Source of the DNA: Bradyrhizobium sp. NDS-1
GTDB lineage: Bacteria > Pseudomonadota > Alphaproteobacteria > Rhizobiales > Xanthobacteraceae
NCBI RefSeq assembly: GCF_032918005.1
Contig: NZ_CP136628.1
Span: 7,053,501 to 7,117,500, forward strand
Direction: 5' to 3'
Length of the DNA: 64,000 nt
Part shown: positions 8,885 through 19,800 of the stretch, in pieces
How the letters are laid out: each line of letters opens with the position of its first letter
How positions within the stretch are numbered: the stretch's first letter is position 1
Program-made: the position numbers and the translations under genes
The notes under the pieces: generated by a model
Databases searched by the model: none
Told to the model about the DNA's origin: nothing
Seen by the model: only the letters and a program-made list of their open reading frames with translations

Positions 8885-9787
8885 CTAGTTCCTGATGTCC
8901 ATGGCGCTGCGCAGGCCGTCCGAGAGCAGGTTGAAGCAGATCGAGACCGCGAAGATCATCGCGCCCGGCAATGCTGCGACCCAGGGATTGACGTAGATCG
9001 CGGTTCGCAAGGTGTTCAGCATCAGTCCCCATTCCGGCTCGGGCGGCTTGGTGCCGAGACCGAGGAAGGAAAGACCGGCGGCGAGGATCATCGAAACCGA
9101 AATGAGACTGGTCGCATAGACGAAGATCGACCCCAGCACATTGCCGAGGATGTGCACGCGCATGATTGTGAAGGGCCCTGCGCCAGAGGCACGCGCGGCC
9201 TCGACGAAGTCCATGTTGCGCACGCCCGTGGTGACGCTCTCGGCGACGCGGGTGATCTGCGGCACGAACACGACCGTCAGCGACACGATGGAATTGAGGA
9301 TGCCGGCCCCCAGCGCGCCGGAGATCGCAATCGCCAGCAACACGGAAGGAAAAGCGTAGAACACGTCGATCGTGCGCATGATCGCGGTGTTGAGCTTGCC
9401 GCCAACATAGCCGGCAACGAGACCGAGCGAGGTGCCGATGCAGAAGGCGAGGATCACGGGCAGGATGCCGATGACCAGCGACAGCCGTCCGCCATAGATC
9501 AGGCGCGCCAGCATGTCGCGGCCGAGTTCGTCCGTCCCGAGCGGGTAGCCCGCTGTGCCGATGTGGCGCAGGCGGCGGATCATCGATCCCTTGTAGGGAT
9601 CCTCCAGACCCAGCCATGGCGCGAGGATCGCGGAGAGGACGATCAACAGCAGCACCACCGCGCAGGCCATGCTGACCTTGTCGCGCCTGATGCGGCGGCC
9701 GACGGTCGCCCAATATCCGCGCGCCCTGGTGGCGGGCGCGACCTGCAGCGCGGAATCGGCGGTCGCAGACAATGGAAGCTCGCTCAT
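8885..9787 (-). CDS. Peptide-type ABC transporter permease, DppC/OppC-like
   Basis: 300 residues with about six hydrophobic segments, beginning after a cytoplasmic N-terminus with KVSMACAVVLLLIVLSAI. The family features are present: LGTDELGRDMLARLIYG after the first membrane segment, and the EAA loop EAARASGAGPFTIM about two thirds along, which contacts the ATPases. It is the second permease of the importer and lies 4 bases downstream of the DppB-like gene. Confidence 0.93.
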   Translation of the reverse strand: MSELPLSATADSALQVAPATRARGYWATVGRRIRRDKVSMACAVVLLLIVLSAILAPWLGLEDPYKGSMIRRLRHIGTAGYPLGTDELGRDMLARLIYGGRLSLVIGILPVILAFCIGTSLGLVAGYVGGKLNTAIMRTIDVFYAFPSVLLAIAISGALGAGILNSIVSLTVVFVPQITRVAESVTTGVRNMDFVEAARASGAGPFTIMRVHILGNVLGSIFVYATSLISVSMILAAGLSFLGLGTKPPEPEWGLMLNTLRTAIYVNPWVAALPGAMIFAVSICFNLLSDGLRSAMDIRN

Positions 9788-9791
9788 TCCG

Positions 9792-10745
9792 CTAGCCCCG
9801 CTTGATTCGCGGATCGATCGCGGCTTGCGCGATGTCGACCAGGAGATTGAGGAAGACGAAGAACAGCGCCAGGATCAGGATCGTGCCCTGCAGCAGCGGC
9901 AGATCGCGCTGGAAGATCGCCGAATTGAGCAGGAAGCCCGATCCCGGCCAGGAGAACACGGTCTCGATCAGGATCGAGCCGCCGAGCATATAGCCGAGCT
10001 GAAGTCCCATCACCGCGAGCGCCGTGGGCGCGGCGTTCTTGATGACGTGGCGGAAGACGCCGCGCTCATGGAGGCCTTTTGCGCGCAAGGCCTCGACGAA
10101 GTCCTGGCTGAGGATGTCGCCGGTGAGCGCGCGCACGGTGCGGGTGACGATGCCCATGGGGATCACCGACGTCGTGATCGCCGGCAGCACCAGATATTTC
10201 AGATGCGCCCAGTCCCAGGCCCAGGAGTTGGAGCCGTTCGGCCCGGCGCCGACCGCGGGCAGCCAGTTCAGCTGCACCGAGAAGATGATGACCAGCACCA
10301 TGCCGAGCCAGTAATGCGGCACCGACACGCCGGCGATGGCGAAGGAGGTCGCGATCTTGTCGATCCAGGTTTCGCGGAAATAGCCGGCGATCAGGCCGAG
10401 CAGGATGCCCATGGTGAAGCCAATGATCGCGGCGGCGATCGCCAGCGTGACGGTGTTGCCGACGGCGCGCATAACCTCGGCGAGCACGGGGCGGCCGGTG
10501 GCGATGGAATTGCCGAGATCGCCATGAAGGGCCCGGAGCAACCATAGCCCGAACTGCACCGGCAGCGGGCGATCGAAGCCATAGGCGGTACGCAGTTGCG
10601 CGGCAAGCTCCTGCGAGGCGTCGGCCGGCAGCACCGCCACAAGCGGATCGCCCGGCGTGATGTGCACGAGCAGGAAGCACACCAGCGCCACGCTGATGAC
10701 GATCGGAACGACATAGACAATGCGTCTGGCGATATAGGCGAGCAC
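9792..10745 (-). CDS. Peptide-type ABC transporter permease, DppB/OppB-like
   Basis: 317 residues. The start MLAYIARRIVYVVPIVISVA and the following HITPGDPLVAVLP are diagnostic of DppB/OppB permeases. The EAA loop reads EALRAKGLHERGVFRHVIKN near residue 220, and the C-terminal DIAQAAIDPRIKRG is also typical. It is the first membrane gene of the operon; the 194-base gap to the binding-protein gene upstream holds a large inverted repeat, so expression may be stepped down between them. Confidence 0.93.
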   Translation of the reverse strand: MLAYIARRIVYVVPIVISVALVCFLLVHITPGDPLVAVLPADASQELAAQLRTAYGFDRPLPVQFGLWLLRALHGDLGNSIATGRPVLAEVMRAVGNTVTLAIAAAIIGFTMGILLGLIAGYFRETWIDKIATSFAIAGVSVPHYWLGMVLVIIFSVQLNWLPAVGAGPNGSNSWAWDWAHLKYLVLPAITTSVIPMGIVTRTVRALTGDILSQDFVEALRAKGLHERGVFRHVIKNAAPTALAVMGLQLGYMLGGSILIETVFSWPGSGFLLNSAIFQRDLPLLQGTILILALFFVFLNLLVDIAQAAIDPRIKRG

Positions 10746-10761
10746 GTTGTTTCTTCTTCTT

Positions 10762-10917
10762 CCCTTCCCCCCTTGTGGGAGAAGGTGGCGCGAAGCGCCG
10801 GATGAGGGTTCTATCCGCGGAGAGAGTCGTTACGAACGCGAGAGGGTTATCTGCGGAGAGAGACCCCTCACCCGGCTTCGCTTTCGCGAAGCCACCCTCT
10901 CCCACGAGGGGAGAGGG
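10762..10917. repeat. Large intergenic inverted repeat between binding protein and permease genes
   Basis: Terminal arms (CCCCTTGTGGGAGAAGGTGGC near 10768 and GCCACCCTCTCCCACGAGGG near 10891) are complementary with few mismatches. Inside, ATCCGCGGAGAGAG (about 10813) and ATCTGCGGAGAGAG (about 10849) are near-direct copies, and the short arms GCGCGAAGCGCCGGATGAGG and CCTCACCCGGCTTCGCTTTCG also pair. The design resembles the mosaic repeats found dispersed in rhizobial genomes. In mRNA it would form a long stem between the two cistrons. Confidence 0.75.
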
Positions 10918-10939
10918 TGCACTGAGCCTATGGCACGCA

Positions 10940-12598
10940 CTACTGCGCGATCGACACCGGCGAGAAGTCGATGAACCAGCTCTTCGGCTGCACGACGCCC
11001 GTCACCTTGGGGCTCATGGCGCGGGGGCCGACGTCGTGGGCAACGTAGAGGAACGCCGCGTCGTCGACCGAGGCCGCGTGCAGCTCGGCGAGCGCGGCAT
11101 CACGCGCGGCGGGATCGAAGGTTTGGCGAGCCTTCTTCACCAGCTCGTCGAACTTGGGGTCGTTGATGAAGCCCCAATTGTTCGAGACCGGCGGAGCCAT
11201 ACCCGATTGCAGGAAGCGCACCAGCGCGAAGAACGGGTCCATCGCCGCATAGGTGACGTTGGTCGCGTTCGAGCCGTTGGCCGAGGGGTCCTTGGCGCCG
11301 CGGCGCCAGTTGGTGAACAGCGTATTCCATTCGATGACGTCGAGCTTCACGTCAAAATAGCAGTCGGCGAGCGCCTGCTGGAGATATTCGTTCATCGCCA
11401 ATGGCTGCATCTGTCCCGAGCCCGACGCCGAGGTCTGGGTCTTGACCGTCAGCTTCTTGCTCGGACCGAATCCGGCCTCCTGCATCAGCTTTTGCGCAGC
11501 CGCCTTGTCATACTTGATCTGGAAGCTCGGCTTGCCGCGCCAGGGATGGCCGGGCTCGAAAGTGCCGGTCGCGGGCACCATCAACCCGGCGAGCAGACCG
11601 TCCCTGAGGCCTTCGCGATCGATGCAGAGGTTCGCCGCCTTGCGCACGCGAATATCGTTCCAGGGCGAACCCTCGACGCGCGAGAACTGCCAGGGCCAGA
11701 CATGCGGCTGCTCGTTGGCGTAGAGCTTGAAGCCGCGCTGCTTCAATTCGGGCAACGCATCCGGCGCGGGCGCCTCGACCCAATCGACCTGCCCGGAGAG
11801 CAGCGCCGCGGTGCGCGCGTTTGCCTCCGGCATCGGCAAGAGCACCATCTTGTCGACCTTGGGCACGCGATCCTTGTTCCAGTAGGCCGCATTCTTCACC
11901 AGCTCGAGCCGCTCGCGCGGCGTGAAGCTCGCCATTTTCCACGGACCGGTGCCCGCTGCGTCCTTGGCAAACGCAGTCCATGCGGCCTGCGATTTCGCCT
12001 TGGCATCAGCGCCTTCGGCCTTGTCATAGAAGTGCTGCCACTTCGCAGGACTCGCCATGAAGAGGTTGGTGAGGTTGATCGGCAGGAAGCTGTCGGGCTC
12101 CTTGGTGGTGAGCTCGACGGTCATGTCGTCGATCTTCTTGGCGGAGGCCAGCGTCGGCATGCGCGAGGCCGTGACGCCGACCTGGCTGGCGTCGAATTGC
12201 GGCGCATCCTGCTTCAGCACCTTCTCGACGTTCCACACCACGGCGTCCGCATTGAAGGGCGAGCCGTCGTGGAAAGTCACGCCGGGGCGCAGCTTGAAGA
12301 CCCATTTGGTCTTGTCGGCATCATCGACCTTCCACTCGGTGGCAAGGCCAGGGATCACCACGCTCGCCTTGTCGGCGGAGGACAAATCCCAGCCGGTGAG
12401 CGCGTCATACATGGTAAGGCCGGTGAAGCGGTTGCCCTCAAAGCCCTGATCCGGCTGGCCCAGCGTGCGTGGAATATCGGCAGCGGTCATGCCGATACGC
12501 AGCACAGTCTGGGCGCTGACCGCACGCGGCCATGCAGCGGCAGTCGTTAGCGCGAGCACCGCGATCAATGCCGCGCGTGTAGTCTTCTTGGTAAGCAT
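10940..12598 (-). CDS. ABC transporter substrate-binding protein, family 5 (DppA/OppA type)
   Basis: 552 residues. A Sec signal peptide is visible (MLTKKTTRAALIAVLALTTA followed by AAWPRAVSAQ). The family-5 core follows: VIPGLATEWKVDD, KTKWVFKLRPGVTFHDGSPF, DSFLPINLTNLFM, AGTGPWKMASFTPRERLEL and LCIDREGLRDGLL. It captures the substrate in the periplasm for the DppBC-DF-like importer encoded downstream on the same strand. An AAGG sequence lies before the ATG. It is closely similar throughout to the divergently transcribed protein at 12798-14393, so the two are recent paralogs. Confidence 0.93.
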   Translation of the reverse strand: MLTKKTTRAALIAVLALTTAAAWPRAVSAQTVLRIGMTAADIPRTLGQPDQGFEGNRFTGLTMYDALTGWDLSSADKASVVIPGLATEWKVDDADKTKWVFKLRPGVTFHDGSPFNADAVVWNVEKVLKQDAPQFDASQVGVTASRMPTLASAKKIDDMTVELTTKEPDSFLPINLTNLFMASPAKWQHFYDKAEGADAKAKSQAAWTAFAKDAAGTGPWKMASFTPRERLELVKNAAYWNKDRVPKVDKMVLLPMPEANARTAALLSGQVDWVEAPAPDALPELKQRGFKLYANEQPHVWPWQFSRVEGSPWNDIRVRKAANLCIDREGLRDGLLAGLMVPATGTFEPGHPWRGKPSFQIKYDKAAAQKLMQEAGFGPSKKLTVKTQTSASGSGQMQPLAMNEYLQQALADCYFDVKLDVIEWNTLFTNWRRGAKDPSANGSNATNVTYAAMDPFFALVRFLQSGMAPPVSNNWGFINDPKFDELVKKARQTFDPAARDAALAELHAASVDDAAFLYVAHDVGPRAMSPKVTGVVQPKSWFIDFSPVSIAQ

Positions 12599-12797
12599 CG
12601 CCTTAATCCTTTTCCGGCTTCGATGACTATTTTTGATGCAATCGTATGCAATGGCTATGCCAAAGAGAAACTTATTCTGTCATTTGTCACTGCGACGACA
12701 AGTCCTTGTGGCCCGCGCGCGGTTAAGTGCATCACGCTGCCTATTCTGGCATCAAGATTGCAGGTCAGGCTCCGAAATTCGTTGGGAGCTTTGGGCC

Positions 12798-14393
12798 ATG
12801 CGTCTTCGTTTATCGACCTGTCTCGCCGTGCTTGCGCTGGCGTCGTTCGCACTCTCGGCGCGCGCCGAAACGGTGGTGCGCTACGGCATCTCGATGGCGG
12901 ATATCCCGCTGACGACGGGGCAGCCCGATCGCGGTGCCGGCGCCTATCAGTTCACGGCGTACACGATCTACGATCCCCTGGTGGCCTGGGAGATGGACGT
13001 CAGCGACCGTCCCGGCAAGCTGGTGCCGGGGCTCGCGACCGAGTGGAAGGTCGATGACACCGACAAGACCAAATGGCGCTTCACGCTTCGCAAGGGCGTC
13101 AAGTTTCACGACGGCAGCGAGTTCAACGCCGATGCGGTGATCTGGAATCTGGACAAGGTGCTCAACGACAAGGCGCCGCAATTCGACAAGCGGCAGAGCG
13201 CGCAGGTCAAGACCCGCCTGCCCTCCGTTGCAAGCTACGCCAAGATCGACGACTTCACGGTGGAGATCACGACCAAGACGGTCGATTCCTTCTTCCCCTA
13301 CCAGATGCTGTGGTTCCTGGTCTCGAGCCCCGCGCAATATGAGAAGCTGGGCAAGGATTGGGACAAGTTCGCGAGCCAGCCCTCCGGCACCGGGCCGTTC
13401 AAATTGACAAAACTGGTGCCGCGCGAGCTCGCCGAGCTCAGCAGGAATCCGGATTATTGGAACAAGAAACGCATCCCAAAGGCCGACAAGATCGTGCTGG
13501 TGCCGATGCCGGAAGCGCTGACACGCACCAATGCGCTGCTCGCGGGGCAGGTCGACCTGATCGAGACGCCGGCACCGGATGCCGTGCCGCAGCTCAAGGC
13601 CGCGGGCATGAAGCTCGTCGACAACGTCACGCCCCATGTCTGGAATTATCATCTCAGCGTGCTGCCGGGCTCGCCCTGGACCGATATCCGCCTGCGCAAG
13701 GCGCTGAACCTCGCAATTGATCGCGATGCGGTGGTCGGCTTGATGAATGGCCTCGCAAAGCCCGCGAAGGGCCAGGTCGACCCGTCGAGCCCATGGTTCG
13801 GCAAGCCGGGCTTCGAGCTCAAATATGATCTGGCCGCGGCGAAGAAGCTGGTCGAGGAGGCCGGCTATTCCAAGGCGAAGCCGCTGAAGGCCACCTTCAT
13901 CATCGCGCAAGGCGGCACCGGCCAGATGCTGTCGCTGCCGATGAATGAATTCCTGCAGCAGAGTTTCAAGGAGATCGGTATCGACATCGACTTCAAGGTG
14001 GTCGAGCTCGAGACGCTCTACACGCACTGGCGCAAGGGCGCGGCCGACGAGATGAACGCCGGCATCACCGCCAACAACATCGCCTATGTCACGTCAGATC
14101 CGCTCTACGCCATCGTCCGCTTCTTCCACTCGGGCCAGATCGCGCCCGTCGGCGTCAATTGGGGCGGCTACAAGAACCCGAAGGTCGACGCGCTGATCGA
14201 CGAGGCCAAGCAGACGTTCGATTCCGTCAAGCAGGACGCGCTGCTGGCGCAGGCGCATGCCCTGATCGTGGACGATGCCACGCTGGTGTGGGTCGTCCAC
14301 GACACCAATCCGCACGCGCTGTCGCCGAAGATCAAGCAGTTCGTGCAGGCGCAGCACTGGTTTCAGGATCTGACGACGATCGGGATGGAGTGA
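12798..14393 (+). CDS. ABC transporter substrate-binding protein, family 5, paralog of the divergent gene
   Basis: 531 residues from the ATG at 12798, chosen because it begins a clean signal peptide MRLRLSTCLAVLALASFALS ending near ARAE; upstream in-frame starts add an implausible leader. It shares long identical blocks with the protein at 10940-12598 (PGLATEWKVDD, GQPD, FNADAV, APQFD). No permease or ATPase follows it, so it probably uses the adjacent importer with a different substrate preference. It is transcribed away from the operon across a 199-base shared promoter region. Confidence 0.92.
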   Translation: MRLRLSTCLAVLALASFALSARAETVVRYGISMADIPLTTGQPDRGAGAYQFTAYTIYDPLVAWEMDVSDRPGKLVPGLATEWKVDDTDKTKWRFTLRKGVKFHDGSEFNADAVIWNLDKVLNDKAPQFDKRQSAQVKTRLPSVASYAKIDDFTVEITTKTVDSFFPYQMLWFLVSSPAQYEKLGKDWDKFASQPSGTGPFKLTKLVPRELAELSRNPDYWNKKRIPKADKIVLVPMPEALTRTNALLAGQVDLIETPAPDAVPQLKAAGMKLVDNVTPHVWNYHLSVLPGSPWTDIRLRKALNLAIDRDAVVGLMNGLAKPAKGQVDPSSPWFGKPGFELKYDLAAAKKLVEEAGYSKAKPLKATFIIAQGGTGQMLSLPMNEFLQQSFKEIGIDIDFKVVELETLYTHWRKGAADEMNAGITANNIAYVTSDPLYAIVRFFHSGQIAPVGVNWGGYKNPKVDALIDEAKQTFDSVKQDALLAQAHALIVDDATLVWVVHDTNPHALSPKIKQFVQAQHWFQDLTTIGME

Positions 14394-14438
14394 GAGCGGC
14401 AACGCCGGACATCGCTGCGGTAGCCAACCATCACCTTC

Positions 14439-14470
14439 GTCCCGGGCAAGCGGCAGCGCAGACCCGGGAC
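14439..14470. repeat. Short inverted repeat after the binding-protein gene
   Basis: GTCCCGGG (14439-14446) and CCCGGGAC (14463-14470) form a perfect 8-bp inverted repeat in the gap between convergent genes. It may act as a transcription stop or be a remnant of a dispersed repeat; there is no T-run. Confidence 0.4.
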
Positions 14471-14544
14471 CCATAACCAGAGGCAGTCCCTGCGTTCGGG
14501 ACGGCAGCGCATATGTGGCTGCCTTCAAACCACATCTGACTCCA

Positions 14545-16776
14545 CTACTTCGTCAGCAGCGCATACGCTCCGGTCCAGCCCTCGGCCGGTGGATTGATCT
14601 GGAACTCCTTGATGCGGGCCTCGTAGAGCCTGAACAGCTTTTCCAGCGTGTCGGCATCTTCGCTGCGACGGCCGCGTTCGATCGCATCCAGCGCACCCTG
14701 CCAGTCGCGGCCACGGTAGCAGCCGAGCATCTCGATGGTGATGTTGCGCAGGCGCTGGAAGGCGGCCGAATGCATCACGTCCTCGCGACCGGCGATGGCA
14801 TAGATCACCTCCGGCTCGGTCTTGCCCTTCACCATGATGAAGTCGAGCTCGAGGATCGCGAATTTATCCTTGACGGCAAGCGCGGTCCTGGAGCCCACGA
14901 TGATGGGAAAGCCGTATTCCTTCGACTGGCCTTCCAGACGCGAAGCGAGGTTCACGCTGTCGCCGAGCACCGAATAGTTCTTCTTCAGGTCGGAGCCCAT
15001 ATTGCCGACGACGCCGATGCCGGTGTTGAGGCCGATGCCGACATTGAGCGGAATGTAGACATGGCCGCCCTCGGCGGCCTCCTCCTCGCGCTCCTTGTTG
15101 ACCGCGTCGATCTGCTCGAGCATCCGGATCGCGGCCTCGCAGGCATTGACCTCATGTTCGGCATCGTCGAGCGGCGCGTTCCAGAACGCCATGATGGCGT
15201 CGCCCATGTACTTGTCGATATACCCCTTCCGGTCGATGATCACGTCGGTCAGCGGCGTCAGGAAGCGATTCATCAGCGCGATCAGGCCTTGCGGGTCGTG
15301 CTTGTAGCTTTCCGAGATCGTCGTGAAGCCGCGCACGTCGGAGAACATGATCGTCATCTCGCGCTCCTCGCCGCCGAGCACGAGCTTTTCCGGCGACTGC
15401 GCCAGCTGCTCGACCAGGACCGGCGACATGTACTGCGCGAACATGCCGCGGATCTGCACGCGCTGGCGCTGCTCGCGCACGAAGCTGGCGAAGATCAGGG
15501 TCAGATAGATCGCGGTGGTCGAGAGCAGCGGATAGGTGAAGTCGATGAGGTAGCGATGCTGCGCGTAGAAGAACCAGGACACGCCGACCAGGATGGCGGC
15601 AAAGGCAGCGCCAGCGAGCACCAGGCGCACCGGTCCGAGATTCGGCGTGAAGATGATGACCAGCAGGCCGATGATCAACGCCGCGATCAGCTCGACACCG
15701 AGCGCATAGTTCGGCTGCGAAATGACCGCCTTGCTCAGCACGCTTTCGAGCACCTGAGCGTGGATCTCGACCCCCGGCATGGCCCGGGACACCGGCGTGG
15801 TCTTGATGTCGTTCAACCCGCCGGCGGAGGTGCCGACCAGCACCAGCTTGCCGGCGATCTTGGCGGCCGGTACGATGTTGTCGATGACATCGACGGCCGA
15901 GACATAGATCGAGGGATCGCGGCGGGCATAGTGGACCCAGAGCTGGCCGTTCCGGTCGGTCGGGATTTCCACGCCCTTGAGGCGGACGCCCTTGAGGCCG
16001 GTCTTGTCGGTCCTCACAAGCAGCGTCGGCGTGCCGGTCGCAACGCGCAGGATCTCGAGGCTGAGCGAGGGCATGATGTTGCCCTGGGCGAGCATGATCA
16101 TCGGCACGCGGCGAATCAATCCATCGCGCTCGGTCCTGATCGAGAACAGGCCGCGGCCGGCCGCGGCCTTCTCGATGACCGGCACGTTGCGCAACAAGCC
16201 GGGGAATTCGAACAGGAACCGTTCGGCCCCCTCCTCGCCGACGGTCGCGACGCCGGTGAACGGAAGTGACTTGTCCAGCTCGGACAGGACCTCGGGCAGC
16301 CCGGTCTCGCCCAGCACCACGCGCGAGCGCTTGATCGCGTCGGCGAGGATCTGGTCGTTGCTCGGCAGTTCGCGGAGCTTGGCGCGGGTCGCCTCGTCCA
16401 GCGAGCGCATCTGGCCCGCGACCAGATCCGGATTGAGACGGTCGGCCTCCGAGAACACCACGTCGAAACCGATCACGACCGCGCCGTGATTGGTCAGGTT
16501 CTGGATCATATCCGCGATCCGCGTCCGCGGCCACGGCCATTGCCCGAGCCTGGCGAGGCTCTTGTCGTCGATGTCGACGATGGTGACCGGCCGCGCCGCC
16601 TTCTGGCGGGGGTCGATCAGCTGGAACATGTCGAAGGTGCGCAGCCGCAATTCCTGGATCGGCGGCGGATCCCAGAGGCGCGCGCCGGCAAACAGGACCA
16701 GCAGCGCAAGGCACATCAGCCGCGCAAGGCCGAACTTGCGCGCAAACCACCGCCGCAGGATTTTGAGCCGTTTCAT
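14545..16776 (-). CDS. Adenylate/guanylate cyclase with CHASE2 sensor domain
   Basis: 743 residues. An N-terminal membrane segment (about 18-33) leads into a periplasmic CHASE2 domain (about 36-345; VTIVDIDDKSLARLGQWPWP is its usual opening). Three membrane segments follow (about 355-430), then a class III cyclase catalytic domain (about 465-650). Metal-binding aspartates lie in FSDVRGFT (near 476) and YMGDAIMAFWNAP (near 521); LGDSVNLASRLEGQ (near 600) is the transition-state segment. The protein should make cAMP, or less likely cGMP, in response to an extracytoplasmic signal. It lies 76 bases downstream of the giant secreted protein gene in the same direction, so read-through is possible. 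Confidence 0.93.
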   Translation of the reverse strand: MKRLKILRRWFARKFGLARLMCLALLVLFAGARLWDPPPIQELRLRTFDMFQLIDPRQKAARPVTIVDIDDKSLARLGQWPWPRTRIADMIQNLTNHGAVVIGFDVVFSEADRLNPDLVAGQMRSLDEATRAKLRELPSNDQILADAIKRSRVVLGETGLPEVLSELDKSLPFTGVATVGEEGAERFLFEFPGLLRNVPVIEKAAAGRGLFSIRTERDGLIRRVPMIMLAQGNIMPSLSLEILRVATGTPTLLVRTDKTGLKGVRLKGVEIPTDRNGQLWVHYARRDPSIYVSAVDVIDNIVPAAKIAGKLVLVGTSAGGLNDIKTTPVSRAMPGVEIHAQVLESVLSKAVISQPNYALGVELIAALIIGLLVIIFTPNLGPVRLVLAGAAFAAILVGVSWFFYAQHRYLIDFTYPLLSTTAIYLTLIFASFVREQRQRVQIRGMFAQYMSPVLVEQLAQSPEKLVLGGEEREMTIMFSDVRGFTTISESYKHDPQGLIALMNRFLTPLTDVIIDRKGYIDKYMGDAIMAFWNAPLDDAEHEVNACEAAIRMLEQIDAVNKEREEEAAEGGHVYIPLNVGIGLNTGIGVVGNMGSDLKKNYSVLGDSVNLASRLEGQSKEYGFPIIVGSRTALAVKDKFAILELDFIMVKGKTEPEVIYAIAGREDVMHSAAFQRLRNITIEMLGCYRGRDWQGALDAIERGRRSEDADTLEKLFRLYEARIKEFQINPPAEGWTGAYALLTK

Positions 16777-16852
16777 GATGGATGGATATCACGCTTTTGC
16801 GGCGGGCGGCAGCGCGGATCGGCTGAGCAGTCGTTCACGTATCAAGCGGCCA

Positions 16853-19800
16853 TCAGGCGTGGAGTATGTCGTTCGTCTGAAGGCTGCTGACGCCCTTGAG
16901 GACCACCGTGTTTGCCGCATCAATCGTGATCAGGGTGTCCTCCGTCCCGGACGGGGCCACATGCTGATTCATCCACGCCGCGATGTCACTGATCGGCCCC
17001 AAGGCCGACAGGTCGATGTGATCCGTGCCAGACGTGAAGTCCAGGATCACATCGTGGTTCGAATTGGCAGCGAACACGAACTGATCCTGATAGCCGGTCC
17101 CGAACAGCACGTCCTTACCGTTGGTGCTGGCGAGGGTCACCGGGCCTTGTTCGGACAGATTGAAGATCAGGTTGACCGTATCGCTCACGCCGTGGCCGTC
17201 GGTGACGGTGATCGCGACCTTGTCCGTCGCAGGCGCGGTCGGGCCCGGATCGGTGTAGGTCAGCGTCTGCAGCGCCGAATTGACGTTATCGAGCGTATCG
17301 GAAGTCGATGCTGGGTCCACACTGGTTTGTGAATCTGCCACCGCCGTGAGCGCGAAGGTTTCGTCGGCGAGCGCGTCGGCATCGCTGACCGAGAGGCCGT
17401 GAACGAAGACCTGATCACCCTCCTGGGTCACGCTGATCTCAGCGATGTTGATCACGGGCGCATAGGTCGTTTCGTTCGCGCCCGTCACGTCCACCGTGAG
17501 CGTGGCCGTGCCGGTCGCGCCATGAGCGTCTGTGGTTTGGATGGTGAACGTATCGACATACGATCCGTCCGCCAGCGCGTTGATCGCCGTCGCGCTGGGA
17601 ACGTAACTGTAGCTGCCGTTAGGGTTGACCGTCAGCGAGCCGTAGTGCCCGGCTAGCGTCGTCACCGCATGGTGGTCCGCATCCAGAATGGCATAGGACA
17701 GCGTTGCCGTCTCGCCGCTGTCGTCGTCGGTTCCGGACAAGAGGCCAGTGAGCTCGGGGAAGGTGTCGGCCGCAGCGGTATCCGCGAGCGTGCCGATGTT
17801 GGCATCGGCGAGCGCCGGCGCGTCGTTCGTGCCGGCGATGTTGATGGTGACGACTGCACTCGCACCCATATCGTACCCGTCATCCGGAACGATCGTGTAT
17901 TGCAGCGACAGCGTCTGCCCGGCGGCGAGGAAATCCAAGGCCTGGCTGCCCGAGCTGAATTGCCAGGCGAACTGGGCGTGCGTCGCCGTGCCGTTGAGAA
18001 CGGCGCCAGCCGGGACAGAGAGATAATTCAACAGGGTCTCGTGCGACAGCCCGCCGACGCCGGCGGCTTGCGGCGCGCCGTTGAGCGAGACCTGCACCTG
18101 GCTGACCGACACCGTGACGTGATCGGTGGCGTCGACGTCGGAGACCGCCAGCACTCCACGCGAGAGCTGGCCGGCATTGGTTTCGATGAGATCGGCGATG
18201 GCGCCGCCCGGCCCCGTGGTGCTGCTTCTCCAGTCCGCATCGCCATCGATTGCGAGGTTCTTGTCGGGGTCGACCGTATTGGAGGCCGCGCTTCCGCTGC
18301 CATCGCGAAGCTGATAGTACGCGGCCAGATCCGCCTCGTTGCCGGTGAGTGCTGTGAAGTCGATCGACTGGATCTGCGCCTGCGTGAGCGCCGTGGTCCA
18401 GACGCTGACGTCGGCGATCGAGCCGGTGAAGCCTTGGGCTGCGAAGCCAGGGGCGTACCTGTCGCTCGCCGCCCCGATCATCATGTAGGACGGCTCCTGG
18501 CCGTTCCCGAACGGGTTCACGTTCCCGCTGCCGGAATAGACGGCGTTGCCGTCGACGTAGAGCGTGAAAATGCCATCGTCGCGCGTGAGGGCGAGGTTGT
18601 GCCATTGCCCTGCCGACAGCGCGAAGCCGGTATCCTGGATCTCGACGCCTCCCTCGAGGATCTCGAGCTCCAGCTTGCCGGCGACGACCGTGCCGATGAC
18701 GCCGAAGCCGGCGCTCGAGGTATTGCCGTTATAGAACAAGACCTGACCGTCGGGCGAAGCGTCTCCGTTCCAATTCACCCAGCCGTCCAGCGTCACGTCA
18801 TCGGTGGCGACCGTCGGCACCTCGCCGACCGCAATCGTCTCGCCGTCGAAGTTCATGTAGTCCGATGTCACATAGGAGACGGCGGGCTCATCGTTGGTGC
18901 CGGTGATGGTGACGGTGACGTCCTGCGAGACTTGAGCGCCGTGATTGTCGGTGAAGGTGACGGTGTAGACTTGGGTGATGGTCTGGCCTTCGGCCAGCGA
19001 CTGCAGCACCGGATTGCTGTTGTCCAACGTGAACTGCCAGTTCAGCGTCGCACCGTTGCTGGTGTCGGCATTGGACTCGGACACCGAACCGATCGAGAAG
19101 GTGCCGATATGCGAACCTGTCTCGAAGCCTGGCAGAGCCGAGCTGATCGACGACGACTTGAATCCCGCCTGTGCCGTGTGCGTGTCGATCAGGTCGACGT
19201 CCTGGATCGCCAGCGTGCCGCTGGCCGTCAGAGTTGCGCCGGCATCCTCGGTGACGCCGCCCTCTGCCGCGCCTGCATTGCTCGCGATCGTCGGTGCGTC
19301 GTTGGCGCCGTTGATGGTAACCGTGACTGCCTGCGAGACTTGCGCACCGTGATCGTCGGTGAACGTGACGGTGTAGACCTGGGTGATGGTCTGGCCCTGC
19401 GCCAGCGACTGCAGCATCGCATTGCTGTTGTCGAGGCTGAAGTGCCAGCCCAGCGTGGCGCCGTTGTTGGTGTCCGTGCTGCATTCCAGCACCGACGGAT
19501 CGATCGTGAAGGTACCGATGTTCGCGTTGGCACCGAACCCCGGCAGGGGCGAGCTGAGGGATGACGACGTGAACACCGCCTGTGCCGTATGGGTGTCGAT
19601 CAGGTCCAGATCCTGGATCGCCAGCGTGCCGCCGATCGAGAGCGTCAGGCCGCTGTCCTCGGTGACGTCTCCCTTTGCTGCGTCCGCATCGCTCGTGATG
19701 GCCGGCGCGTCGTTGGTGCCGGTGATGATGACCGTGACGTCCCGGGTGACGATCCCACCGTGATGGTCGTCGACGGTCACGGTGTAGACTTGCGTGATGA

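Noticed and set aside
14515..16269. Long open frame opposite the cyclase gene
   Set aside because: Composition is Asp/Arg/His-rich and patternless, typical of the antisense frame of a GC-rich gene; the cyclase motifs are on the minus strand.
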